Below, piece by piece: positions 1 through 8,422 of a stretch of DNA of 64,000 bases. The stretch's first letter is position 1. Every line of letters begins with the position of its first letter. The DNA is from JBJMLO01 sp045805265 (GTDB lineage: Bacteria; Actinomycetota; UBA4738; JACQTL01), in NCBI GenBank assembly GCA_045805265.1, contig JBJMLO010000013.1:62001-126000 (forward strand). The letters run 5' to 3'. The notes below the pieces were generated by a model. It ran no database searches. It saw only the letters and a program-made list of their open reading frames with translations, and was not told where the DNA came from. A program made the position numbers and the translations under genes.

Positions 1-668
1 CCCAGGCCCTCGCCGATGGTCCGGGTGAACCGCTGCTTCCAGAGCATCAGGACGAACAACGCGAGGCAGCCGGCCAGGACGGCCAGACCGATCACGGCCG
101 GGATCAGCAGTGCGGTCGCGGCCTCCCCGGTGATGGCCAGGATGGCCAGCGCGATCACGGGCATCCCGAGCTTCATGAAGCTGTTCCAGATGCTCGTCGT
201 CGAGATCATGAGACCGATCTCGGAGCCGGTGAATCCCCACGAGCGGAGCATTCCGAACGTCATGCCGGGCGCGATGACGCCGCCGCCGGGAAGCACGTTG
301 GAGATGGTGGTGGTGGTCTGGTTGTTGACGGCCGACTGCCAGAGCGTCAGCCCGGGCAGTGCAGCCATCATCTGCCACCAGTACGTGAAGAGGTTGAACA
401 CGGTCGCGGCGACGAGCGTGGCGAGCTCGAGCCACGTGAGGTCGGTGATGGTGTCCCACACCGCGGAGTAGCTGGCGATCTTCGGAAGGATCAGAACGAA
501 GGTCGCGACCACGACGACCAGCGAGACAACGACCTGCACGGTGCGGGCCACACGCCTGTGCCGGCCACCCGTGGGCGGAGGACCGGCGAGGATGCTCGGA
601 TCAGGATCCCGCTCGGACGCCCCATTGCCGTTGTGAGCATCGGAGCCGGGGCCGCGCGGGCCTGCCAA
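1..668 (-). CDS. Flippase-like membrane protein (LPG synthase TM / UPF0104 family), C-terminus cut by window edge
   Basis: The reverse strand is open from a TTG at 668-666 to the window start, giving about 222 residues of a longer protein. A GGGGGAGG ribosome binding site precedes the TTG, and no ATG or GTG fits better near the N-terminus. After a polar N-terminal stretch come several hydrophobic segments and the family hallmark around residues 120-145: NVLPGGGVIAPGMTFGMLRS followed by WGF and an amphipathic helix. This matches the YbhN/AglD-type transmembrane domain related to lysylphosphatidylglycerol synthase, thought to move lipid-linked substrates. The substrate is unknown. It starts 20 bp after the stop of the upstream propeller gene on the same strand, so the two may be cotranscribed. 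Confidence 0.75.
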   Translation of the reverse strand, partial: MAGPRGPGSDAHNGNGASERDPDPSILAGPPPTGGRHRRVARTVQVVVSLVVVVATFVLILPKIASYSAVWDTITDLTWLELATLVAATVFNLFTYWWQMMAALPGLTLWQSAVNNQTTTTISNVLPGGGVIAPGMTFGMLRSWGFTGSEIGLMISTTSIWNSFMKLGMPVIALAILAITGEAATALLIPAVIGLAVLAGCLALFVLMLWKQRFTRTIGEGL

Positions 669-688
669 ATTGCCTCCCCCGGATCGAC

Positions 689-2377
689 CTATCTCGTTCC
701 GCTGAGTGCGAACCCGAAGACGTCGTCTTCCTCGGCAACGTCCTTGATCCCGGCGCTGTCCTGGTGCCAGAACTGGTCGCCGGTCGCGGTCAGCCCGGTC
801 GTCGAGCCGTACAGAACGTTGACGGCACCGGCCTCGGTGATGGTCCCGATGTCCTCCGAGGGCACGCCGATCGCGAGGTCGTCCCGCCCGGACTTCCCGA
901 AGTCGGCGGCGAGCACGGCCTCACCCAACAGGTCCCCGGTGGCTCCGGCGCCCTGGGCCTCCGCGACGTCGAGAACTCCGGGCGAATCCTGGTTCCAGAA
1001 CTGGTTTCCCTTCGCCACGAGGCCGGTGGCGGACCCGTACAGGACGTTCACCGCCCCGACGTCGTGCTTCCCGGCCACGTTCTCCCCCTGGACCCCGATC
1101 GCGAGGTCGGACTGCAGTCCCTTTCCGAAGTCTCCCACGGTCAGGCTCCAGGAGAAGACGTCGGTGTTGTCGTCCGGATCCGCTGCGCCCTCGGCCTGGT
1201 CCAGGATCCCGGGACTGTTCTGCGACCAGAACTGATCGCCCGTCGCGGACAGGCCGTTGGTCGAGCCGTACAGGACGTTGACGGCCCCAGCGCCCTGGGC
1301 CGTGCCCACCGTCTCGGCCGTGACACCGATCGCGAGGTCGGCGAAGCTGCTCTTTCCGAAGTTCGCGCCGGCCAGCGAGAAGCCGAAGGCGTCACCCTCC
1401 TCGGCGGCGTCTTCCACCCCGGCGGAGTCCTGGGTCCACACCTGGTTCCCGGCCGCCGCGGGGCCCTTCGCCGAGCCGTACAGGATCAAGACGGCGCCCA
1501 TGTCGTCGATCGTCGACGGAGACTCCACGTCCTCCAGGGGAATGCCGATGGCCAAGTCTGCCAGCGCACTCTTGCCCAGGTTCGCCGCCGCCAGCGAGTC
1601 GCCGAAGTTGTCGCCTCCCTCCACGCCGTCGGTGAGGAGTCCGGAGGAGTCCTCGTCCCACAGCTGGGCGCCGTTCGCGGTGAGTCCCGTGATCGACCCG
1701 AATAAGACGTGGACGACTCCGGACTGGCCCTCGGACCCGAGACCCTCCCGCGGGACCCCGATCGCGAGATCGTCGTGACTGCTTCCCCCGAAGTTCGCCG
1801 CGGCCAGGACCATGCCGAAGTTGTCACCGGTCTCCGAGCCCTCGAGGACGAACTGCGTGTCCTGGGTGAAGAACTGGTTGCCGTTCGCCGTCAGACCGGT
1901 GGGGGTTCCGTACAGGACGTTGATCGCCCCGGCGTCAGAGATCGTGCCGCCGAGGAAGCCGGAGAGGTCTTCCGAAGGTGCGCCGACCGCGAGGTCGGAG
2001 AAGCCATCGGCGTTGAAGTCGCCCGCGGCGAGCGCGGCACCGAAGAAGTCGGAGTCCTCGGAGGCGTCGGCGACTCCGGGGCTGTCCTGGGACCAGAACT
2101 GGTTGCCGGTGGACTTCAGCCCGGTGGCGGACCCGTACAGCACGTTGACCGCGCCCGCGTCCACGTGACCGTTCACGTCCTCGCCGACGACGCCGATCGC
2201 AAGGTCCGCGCGGCCGTCGCCGTCGAAGTCCCCCGCCACTGAGGATCCCGCCCCGGCGGCGCCCTGCACCGCGCCGGCCGCGGAGGCCGCCGCGGGAACG
2301 GGAGGGTCGTCCGCCGCCCGCGCGGCCGGGAGGGCGGTGAAGAACACGACCCACACGACCACGGTGATCCGCGACAC
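689..2377 (-). CDS. Secreted FG-GAP repeat protein (integrin-alpha-like seven-bladed propeller)
   Basis: The start is set at GTG 2377 because a GGGGAGGGAG site lies 4 bp upstream and the first residues then form a clean signal peptide ending ALPAARA; the frame stays open to 2488. The 562-residue product has seven repeats of about 65 residues. Each carries a GDFDGDGRADLAIG-like calcium-binding FG-GAP motif and a GAVNVLYGSATGL-like strand. The Asp-rich loop is full in the first two repeats and degenerate (GANFGKSSFADLAIG type) in the others. Such proteins fold as extracellular beta-propellers and are usually adhesive or ligand-binding; no enzyme motif is visible. It lies upstream of the flippase-like gene and downstream of another secreted propeller gene. 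Confidence 0.85.
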   Translation of the reverse strand: MSRITVVVWVVFFTALPAARAADDPPVPAAASAAGAVQGAAGAGSSVAGDFDGDGRADLAIGVVGEDVNGHVDAGAVNVLYGSATGLKSTGNQFWSQDSPGVADASEDSDFFGAALAAGDFNADGFSDLAVGAPSEDLSGFLGGTISDAGAINVLYGTPTGLTANGNQFFTQDTQFVLEGSETGDNFGMVLAAANFGGSSHDDLAIGVPREGLGSEGQSGVVHVLFGSITGLTANGAQLWDEDSSGLLTDGVEGGDNFGDSLAAANLGKSALADLAIGIPLEDVESPSTIDDMGAVLILYGSAKGPAAAGNQVWTQDSAGVEDAAEEGDAFGFSLAGANFGKSSFADLAIGVTAETVGTAQGAGAVNVLYGSTNGLSATGDQFWSQNSPGILDQAEGAADPDDNTDVFSWSLTVGDFGKGLQSDLAIGVQGENVAGKHDVGAVNVLYGSATGLVAKGNQFWNQDSPGVLDVAEAQGAGATGDLLGEAVLAADFGKSGRDDLAIGVPSEDIGTITEAGAVNVLYGSTTGLTATGDQFWHQDSAGIKDVAEEDDVFGFALSGTR

Positions 2378-2530
2378 GAGGCTCCCTCCCCGGCGGCCGA
2401 CGGTTCCCCTCAGGCGGGACCCTACCGGGGTGAACGCTCCACCGCCATCCCCAATCTCGGGCATCCCGGACAGGCGTCCGAGCCGCACGCCGCTCAGGGA
2501 CCGGGCTCGAAGGGCGTCCCCTGATAGCGG

Positions 2531-4048
2531 TCAGAAGAGGCGGGGGCCGCCGGTCTGGGTGGCAATCATCGTGTGGTCGCAGCTCGGCGAGTTGCTCTTG
2601 GCCTTCGTGCAGCCCGGCAGCGGCGGGGCACTGGCCGTGTTCGTGTACTGGTCGTCGCTGTAGATGATCGACGCGAGGCCGGTGACCGGGCTCGCCGCGA
2701 CACCGAAGTCGTCGTACAGATCGCGATTGCCGGTGCAGGAGATCCCGCCCTCGCACACCCCTCCGTGGTGGACGACGGGGCTCGCCTGGTACTGCGTGAA
2801 GGGGCTCCCGGCCGTGGTGGCCTGGAGGTTCTGGGCCATGTACACGTGCCAGGCCGCGCTGTTCGGGAAGTTGTCGGGCGGCGTCGAGCCGTTCGAGTAG
2901 GCCGTCCCGTAGTAGACGAGGTCGACCCTGCCGGCCGTGCCCGCCTCGAGCCACGGGAAGATCGCCGTGGCCACGGGGCTGCCGTTGGCCTTGACGGCCT
3001 TCGACCAGGTCTTCCCGCCGTCGGTCGAGGCTGCGAAGTACACGCGGTGGTCGTCGGAGAACGCCGCATACACGTTCCCGGCGCGGTCCACCGCGAGGTT
3101 CGGGAAGTTGTGGTCGAAGCTCTGGCTGGGCGAGCCGGTGTAGACCTTGTAGTCGGTGAACGTCTGGCCGCCGTCGGTGGACACGCCGATCCACACCGTG
3201 CGGTAGCAGGACGGAGGGCCGGAAGGGGTGCCGCAGGTCACCAATTCCTGCGCGGTCGTGGGCCCCACCATGATCTGGTAGATGGGGTGGCCGGCCGCCC
3301 GGGAGATGCCCAGGTTCCCGATCTGGTTCTGGTCGGTGAGGAAGCTGTGGTCCGCGTCGATGGCCTCACCGAGCTGCGTGAACGTCGCGCCCGCGTCCGT
3401 GCTGCAGTTCACGTGGATCCGGAACGTCGAGACGTCGTGGTAGGAGATGCAGACCTTGCTCGAGCCGATCGCCGCGATCCATTCGCGGTCGTCGCCGGGG
3501 ATGGACGCGCCGACGGGGTTGAGCGACCAGGTCGCGCCCCCGTTGGTCGAGGTGCTGACGTCCACGTCGGCCAGGCTCAGGCTGGCCACGTAGACGTTGA
3601 ACTGGCCACCCGCATTCTTCGCCGTGGCGACCGCGATGTCGGTGTCGCCTCCGCCCGGCGCGAACCCGGAGTCCGACGTGGCCGAGGTCTGGTTCGGCAT
3701 GGTCAGCTCCTGGTAGTGCGTTGCGGCCGTGGAGGTCGACCGCCAGGCGTTCGTCCCCCCACCCAGGCCGTTCTCCGAGGACCCGAAGAAGATCCCCGCG
3801 CCGGAGGCGTCGATCGCGGGCTCGGACGCGTTGTTCGTGCACCTGGATGTGGCGGTGCTCTGCGGGCAGGTCGGCCCGAAATGTCCGGGCGCCGGGTTCG
3901 GGTTCGGGGGCGTGCCCCCGACCTCGAAGTTCACGAAGCTCGCCGAGGCCGCCGATCCGACGCCGGCGCCGCCCCACACGAGCAGCGGGACGACCGCCAC
4001 GAGCGTGACGAGCGCGAGGGTGCTCCTGCGAGAGACGCGACGGATCAC
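2531..4048 (-). CDS. Secreted sialidase-fold (BNR/Asp-box) beta-propeller protein
   Basis: GTG 4048 is chosen as start because a GAAGGAGGAA site precedes it and the next residues make a signal peptide (RRSTLALVTLVAVVPLL then an AASA cleavage region). The 505-residue protein contains several Asp-box motifs of the form S-x-D/N-G-G-x-T-W/F, for example STDGGKTWSKA, STNGGATWS and STDGGQTFTDY, typical of six-bladed sialidase-like propellers. I cannot confirm the catalytic arginine triad or Tyr/Glu pair of true sialidases, so it may be a glycan-binding or hydrolase-like surface protein. It precedes the FG-GAP gene on the same strand with a gap of about 150 bp. Confidence 0.75.
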   Translation of the reverse strand: MIRRVSRRSTLALVTLVAVVPLLVWGGAGVGSAASASFVNFEVGGTPPNPNPAPGHFGPTCPQSTATSRCTNNASEPAIDASGAGIFFGSSENGLGGGTNAWRSTSTAATHYQELTMPNQTSATSDSGFAPGGGDTDIAVATAKNAGGQFNVYVASLSLADVDVSTSTNGGATWSLNPVGASIPGDDREWIAAIGSSKVCISYHDVSTFRIHVNCSTDAGATFTQLGEAIDADHSFLTDQNQIGNLGISRAAGHPIYQIMVGPTTAQELVTCGTPSGPPSCYRTVWIGVSTDGGQTFTDYKVYTGSPSQSFDHNFPNLAVDRAGNVYAAFSDDHRVYFAASTDGGKTWSKAVKANGSPVATAIFPWLEAGTAGRVDLVYYGTAYSNGSTPPDNFPNSAAWHVYMAQNLQATTAGSPFTQYQASPVVHHGGVCEGGISCTGNRDLYDDFGVAASPVTGLASIIYSDDQYTNTASAPPLPGCTKAKSNSPSCDHTMIATQTGGPRLF

Positions 4049-4238
4049 GGCGGTTCCTCCTTCGTGCGGGCGGCCAGGGGGTGCCGGTCGCATCGTCGGA
4101 CAGGTCCGTCCGGATGGATACCCGCCGAGCGCCGCCCCCATGCCGCCGCGAACAGCGAGCGTTCCTTGGTTTGCGGTGATCGACCCCTCGCCTAAGGTCG
4201 AAGTTCAGGTGCCGCGCTCCGGGCCGAAAGAGGAAGCG

Positions 4239-5642
4239 GTGAGCTACGACTACGAGCTCCTCGTGATCGGCTGCGGGCCCGCCGGGCAGAAGGCCGCCAT
4301 CCAGGCGGCGAAGCTGGGGCGGCGGGCCGCCATCGTGGAGCGCCAGGAGATCGGCGGGGTGTGCGTGATGAGCGGCACCATCCCGTCGAAGACGCTGCGT
4401 GAGGCCGTGATCCATCTCACCGGGCTCAGCCAGCGCGGGGTCTACGGCCAGAGCTACCGGGTCAAGGAAGACATCACCATGGACGACCTCCGCGGTCGGG
4501 CCAACGACGTCGTGCGCCGGGAGATCGACGTCATCCGCGACCAGCTGGTGCGAAACCACGTGACCCTGCTCGCGGGGTCGGCGCGGTTCCTCGACCCCAA
4601 CACCGTGGTCGTCGAGCGATCCGACGGAGGGGAGCGGAAGGTCGGCGCGGAGAAGATCGTGATCGCGACCGGCACCAAGCCGGCCCGGCCCCCCTCGGTG
4701 GAGTTCGACGACACGACGGTCTTCGACTCCGACGGGCTGATCGACATGGAACGTGTTCCCGGAGCCCTCGTCGTGGTGGGCGGTGGGGTGGTCGGCATCG
4801 AGTACGCGTCGATGTTCGCGGCCCTCGGGACGAAGGTCACCGTGGTCGACATGCGCCGGCGCATCCTGGAGTTCTGCGACGACGAGATCGTCGAGGGCCT
4901 CCAGCACCAGCTCCGAGACCTCGGGGTCAGCTTCCGCCTGGGGGAGGAGGTGACCGCCGTGGAATCGCTCGACGAGGGGGCCCTGATCGTCCTGGCCAGC
5001 GGCAAGCGGATCGCCTCGGAGGCCGTGCTGTACTCGGCCGGCCGGGAGGGCGCGACCGACGGCCTCGGCCTGGAGCAGGCCGGCCTCGCGGCCGACGACC
5101 GGGGGCGGCTCCACGTGGACGGCCACTTCCGGACCGACGCCGGGCACATCTACGCGGTGGGCGACGTCATCGGGTTCCCCAGCCTCGCGGCCACCGCCAT
5201 GGAGCAGGGGAGGATCGCTGCCCTCGACGCGCTCGGCGAGGAGGTTCGTGACGTACAGGAGCTGCTGCCGATCGGGATCTACACGATCCCCGAGATCAGC
5301 TTCGTGGGGAGGACCGAGGCCGAGCTCACCGACGCCGCCGTCCCGTACGAGGTCGGGATCTCCCGCTACCGCGAGCTGGCCCGGGGGCAGATCATCGGCG
5401 ACTCCTACGGGATGCTGAAGATCCTGGTGTCGCCGGACGATCGGCGGCTGCTGGGCGTCCATGTGCTGGGAACCGGCGCCACCGAGCTGGTGCACATCGG
5501 CCAGGCGGTGATGGGCAACGGCGGCACCCTCGACTACCTGACCGGCGTGGTCTTCAACTACCCGACGCTGGCCGAGTCCTACAAGGTTGCCGCGCTCGAC
5601 GCCAACAACAAGCTGGAGGCGATCGGGCGTCTCCGGCACTGA
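4239..5642 (+). CDS. sthA: Soluble (Si-specific) NAD(P)+ transhydrogenase
   Basis: GTG 4239 follows an AGAGGAAG site and gives 467 residues, the usual length for SthA. The N-terminus has the FAD Rossmann motif GCGPAGQKAA. The segment that in dihydrolipoamide dehydrogenase holds the redox disulfide reads C42-VMSG-T47 before IPSK: the second cysteine is Thr, as in soluble transhydrogenases. A second NAD-binding motif (VVVGGGVVGIEYASM) lies near residue 180 and the C-terminal dimerisation domain is complete. The enzyme balances NADPH against NADH in the cytoplasm. It stands alone on the plus strand upstream of the catabolic island. A disulfide oxidoreductase relative is less likely because of the missing Cys. 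Confidence 0.9.
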   Translation: MSYDYELLVIGCGPAGQKAAIQAAKLGRRAAIVERQEIGGVCVMSGTIPSKTLREAVIHLTGLSQRGVYGQSYRVKEDITMDDLRGRANDVVRREIDVIRDQLVRNHVTLLAGSARFLDPNTVVVERSDGGERKVGAEKIVIATGTKPARPPSVEFDDTTVFDSDGLIDMERVPGALVVVGGGVVGIEYASMFAALGTKVTVVDMRRRILEFCDDEIVEGLQHQLRDLGVSFRLGEEVTAVESLDEGALIVLASGKRIASEAVLYSAGREGATDGLGLEQAGLAADDRGRLHVDGHFRTDAGHIYAVGDVIGFPSLAATAMEQGRIAALDALGEEVRDVQELLPIGIYTIPEISFVGRTEAELTDAAVPYEVGISRYRELARGQIIGDSYGMLKILVSPDDRRLLGVHVLGTGATELVHIGQAVMGNGGTLDYLTGVVFNYPTLAESYKVAALDANNKLEAIGRLRH

Positions 5643-5702
5643 CGGCGGCCGGACCCATGGGCCTTCGCGTGGAGCGCCCGCACGCGGCGCGCCTCGGGAT
5701 AA

Positions 5703-5716
5703 ACTGAACGTTCAGT
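5703..5716. promoter_or_regulatory. Palindromic operator (ACTGAACGTTCAGT) upstream of acyl-CoA dehydrogenase
   Basis: This is a perfect 14-bp palindrome ending 17 bp before the GTG start at 5734. The same 14 bp, extended to a 16-bp palindrome, recur at 14734-14749 next to the tetR gene. A shared perfect palindrome next to a TetR gene is the classic pattern of a TetR operator; that assignment is inference. Confidence 0.7.
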
Positions 5717-5733
5717 CAATCTCGCGAGGCGCC

Positions 5734-6909
5734 GTGCCGTATCCGATGACCGAAGAGGACCGCGCGCTGCAGGCTCGTGCCCGGCGGTTCGTCGACGAGG
5801 AGCTCATCCCGCACGAGGTCGAGGCCGAGCTCCACGAGGGCCGGCTCCCCGACGACGTGGTCGAGGGGCACCGGAAGCTCGCCCGGGAGCTCGGGTTCGG
5901 GGCCATCACGATGCCGAAGGAGCTCGGCGGGGACGGCCTCACGATGTTCCAGCAGGCCCTCGTGCAGGAGCAGATCGGCCGGGTGACGAACGGTCTCGGG
6001 TGGGTCGTGCACACCCCGCCGGCGTGGCTGGCGGGGATCGCCACCGAGCACCAGGTAGAGACCTGGGTCAAGCCGACGATCCGGGGCGAGCGCATCGAGT
6101 GCTACGCGATCACCGAGGAGGGGGCGGGTTCGGACGTGGGGGCCATCACGGCCACGGCGCGCCGACACGGCGACCACTACGTCCTCGACGGCGAAAAGTG
6201 GCACGTGACCTCCGCGAACCTCGCCGACCACGTGTTCTTCCAGGGCGTGCTGACGGAGGGCGAGCACGCCGGGACGCATGCCCTGTTCGTGGTCGACCTG
6301 GACACCCCGGGCGTCCGGGTGGTCCGAACCCCGAAGTACTCGCACACGCTCGCGGACGAGCATCCCATCCTCGCGTTCGAGGACGTCCGCGTGCCGGCAG
6401 CGAACCGCATCGGGGACGAGGGCGACGGGATGCGGTTCGTCTACGAGTGGTTCCGTTACGAGCGCCTGATGATCGCCGCGCGGTGCTGCGGGGCGGCGGA
6501 GCGCCTCGTCGACGAGGCCACCGCGTTCGCCCGTGAGCGGGTGGCGTTCGGCCGGCCGATCTCCGAGTACCAGGCCATCCAGTTCATGCTCGCCGACTCG
6601 ATGGCGGAGCTGTGGGCCGCCCGGCTGATGACGTACGAGACGGCGCGAGCCATGGACGCGGGCGCCGACGAGAAGACCCAACACGCCCAGTGCTCCCTGG
6701 CGAAGCTGTACGCGAGCGAGATGGCCAACCGCGTCGCGGACCGCGCGGTGCAGATCTTCGGCGGCCGCGGCTACATGCGGGAGAACGTCGCCGAGCGGTT
6801 CTACCGAGAGCTCCGGGTGGAGCGGCTGTGGGAGGGCACCTCGGAGATCCAGCGCGTCATCGTGGCCGACCAGCTGCTCAAGCGGGGGACGGCCCCCATC
6901 GTGGGATAG
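5734..6909 (+). CDS. Acyl-CoA dehydrogenase family protein
   Basis: GTG 5734 is preceded by a GAGG site; ATG 5746 is a close alternative. The 391-residue protein shows the family pattern: an N-terminal helical domain, the ITEEGAGSDVGAI substrate/FAD motif near residue 130, the FGRPISEYQAIQFMLADS helix, QIFGGRGYMRE, and the C-terminal LWEGTSEIQR containing the expected catalytic-base Glu. It oxidises an acyl-CoA at C2-C3 with FAD and passes electrons to ETF. A palindromic operator lies just upstream and an aminotransferase follows 10 bp downstream, so this is probably the first gene of an operon. The acyl substrate is unknown. Confidence 0.88.
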   Translation: MPYPMTEEDRALQARARRFVDEELIPHEVEAELHEGRLPDDVVEGHRKLARELGFGAITMPKELGGDGLTMFQQALVQEQIGRVTNGLGWVVHTPPAWLAGIATEHQVETWVKPTIRGERIECYAITEEGAGSDVGAITATARRHGDHYVLDGEKWHVTSANLADHVFFQGVLTEGEHAGTHALFVVDLDTPGVRVVRTPKYSHTLADEHPILAFEDVRVPAANRIGDEGDGMRFVYEWFRYERLMIAARCCGAAERLVDEATAFARERVAFGRPISEYQAIQFMLADSMAELWAARLMTYETARAMDAGADEKTQHAQCSLAKLYASEMANRVADRAVQIFGGRGYMRENVAERFYRELRVERLWEGTSEIQRVIVADQLLKRGTAPIVG

Positions 6910-6919
6910 GAGGACCGGC

Positions 6920-8290
6920 GTGGCACGTGGCATCACGGACCAGCAGACGGATCTCGATCAGCTGATCGAGGAGGAGGAACGGCGGTTCGTCGACCGGCAG
7001 CCCCGGTCGCGGGCGCTGGGGGAGCGGGCCGAGCGCTCGCTGGCCGGCGGAGTGACCTCCAGCTGGCAGATCCACCGCCCCCAGCCGGTGTGGATCGACC
7101 GGGGGGCCGGCTCCCGTGTGTGGGACGTCGACGGGAACGAGTACGTCGACCTGCACGGCGGGTACGGAGTGAACGCCGTGGGACACGCGCACCCCGCCAT
7201 CGTGCGGGCGGTGTCCGACCGCGTCCGGCGGGGCACGCACTTCGCCCAGCCCACCGAGGACGCCATCGTGGTCGCGGAGGACCTCGCGCGGCGGTTCGGG
7301 CTGCCGCTCTGGCGATTCGCGAACTCGGGGACCGAGGCCACCATGGACGCCGTCCACCTCATGCGGGCGGTGACCGGCCGGTCCCGGATCGTGAAGATCG
7401 AGGGGGCCTACCACGGACACCACGACTCCGTGCAGGTCTCGGTGTACCAGCCCGTCGAGCAGCTCGGCCCCGCCCACCGGCCCTGGGGCGCACCGGCGTC
7501 GACCGGCATCCCGCGGGAGATCGTCGAGCTGACATCGATCGTGCCGTTCAACGACCCCGAACCGCTCGAGGCGATCTTCGCGGAGCGCGGGCCCGAGATC
7601 GCTGGGATGATCATGGAACCGGTGATGATGAACGCGGGGATCATCCCGCCCGTGTCCGGGTACCTGGATCGCGTCCGGGAGATCACCCGCCGCCACGGGG
7701 CCCTCCTCGCCTTCGACGAGGTCAAGACCGGCTTCACGATCGGGCCCGGGGGCGCGACCGCGTCGCTGGGCGTCACGCCCGACATCGTGTGTCTGGCCAA
7801 GGCGATGGGCGGGGGGGTGTCCACCGCCGCCATCGGCGGGACCGAGGACGTCATGGCCCGCGTGACGTCCGGGGATTACGAACAGGTGGGGACCTTCAAC
7901 GGCAACCCGTTGGCGGTGGCGGCGGCCAGAGCGGCGCTCACCGAGGTCCTCACCCCCGAGGCGTACGAGCATTTCGAGCGCCTCCGCACCGGGATGGTGG
8001 CGGGGTGCGAGGCGGCGATCGCCCGGCATCCTGTTCGCGGGCACGTCGTGGCGCTGGGCGCCAAGGGGTGCATCGTGTTCGCCGACCATCCGATCCGGAA
8101 CTACCGGGAGTTCCTCGAGATCGACGACCGGTTCAGCCACCTCCACTGGCTGATTCAGCACAACGGGGGCGTCTTCCTGCCCCCCTGGGGGAAGGCCGAG
8201 CAGTGGATGCTGTCCGTCCAGCACACGGAGGACGATGTGGCCCGGTTCGTGGAGAACTTCGAGCGGTTCGCCGAGGCAGTGGCGCCGTGA
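6920..8290 (+). CDS. Class III PLP-dependent aminotransferase (glutamate-1-semialdehyde mutase/aspartate aminotransferase-family)
   Basis: GTG 6920 has an AGGAGG site 7 bp upstream. The 456-residue protein carries the class III fold signature: WDVDGNEYVDLHGGYG near residue 75, the NSGTEATMDA phosphate-binding loop, the GAYHGHHDS loop, the PLP-contacting Asp in LLAFDEVKTGF, and the Schiff-base Lys294 in CLAKAMGGG. The architecture resembles HemL, but no haem genes are nearby. Its place between an acyl-CoA dehydrogenase and a polyamine-type transporter suggests it transaminates an omega-amino acid or amine in the same catabolic pathway. The exact substrate cannot be read from the sequence. Confidence 0.85.
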   Translation: MARGITDQQTDLDQLIEEEERRFVDRQPRSRALGERAERSLAGGVTSSWQIHRPQPVWIDRGAGSRVWDVDGNEYVDLHGGYGVNAVGHAHPAIVRAVSDRVRRGTHFAQPTEDAIVVAEDLARRFGLPLWRFANSGTEATMDAVHLMRAVTGRSRIVKIEGAYHGHHDSVQVSVYQPVEQLGPAHRPWGAPASTGIPREIVELTSIVPFNDPEPLEAIFAERGPEIAGMIMEPVMMNAGIIPPVSGYLDRVREITRRHGALLAFDEVKTGFTIGPGGATASLGVTPDIVCLAKAMGGGVSTAAIGGTEDVMARVTSGDYEQVGTFNGNPLAVAAARAALTEVLTPEAYEHFERLRTGMVAGCEAAIARHPVRGHVVALGAKGCIVFADHPIRNYREFLEIDDRFSHLHWLIQHNGGVFLPPWGKAEQWMLSVQHTEDDVARFVENFERFAEAVAP

Positions 8291-8362
8291 CGCGGCCCGC
8301 GGGCCGGCGCCGGTGCTCGATTTGCCGTTCGGGAGGCGCCGTGCTACACCACCCCTCGCCCG

Positions 8363-8378
8363 TTGAACGGCGGTTCAA
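8363..8378. promoter_or_regulatory. Inverted repeat TTGAAC-GGCG-GTTCAA upstream of the PotD-like gene
   Basis: Two perfect 6-bp arms are separated by 4 bp and lie 45 bp before the ATG of the binding-protein gene. The TGAAC/GTTCA core is the half-site of the palindromes at 5703 and 14734 but with a 4-bp spacer. It may be bound by the same or a related regulator; this is weaker evidence than the two perfect sites. Confidence 0.4.
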
Positions 8379-8422
8379 TTTCGGCCGCGCCGAAACGAGG
8401 CGCACGATGGGCGAGGTGATGC

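Noticed and set aside
2573..5642. Very long open frames on both strands (2573-4195 plus, 3366-5639 minus, and the extension of the transhydrogenase frame back to 3729).
   Set aside because: They overlap well-supported genes, read as Arg/Gly/Pro-rich shadow translations of GC-rich DNA and lack family motifs.
6920..8290. HemL (glutamate-1-semialdehyde aminomutase) assignment for the PLP enzyme.
   Set aside because: The fold matches, but the length, the N-terminal extension and the context with amine transport and acyl-CoA dehydrogenase do not favour haem synthesis.
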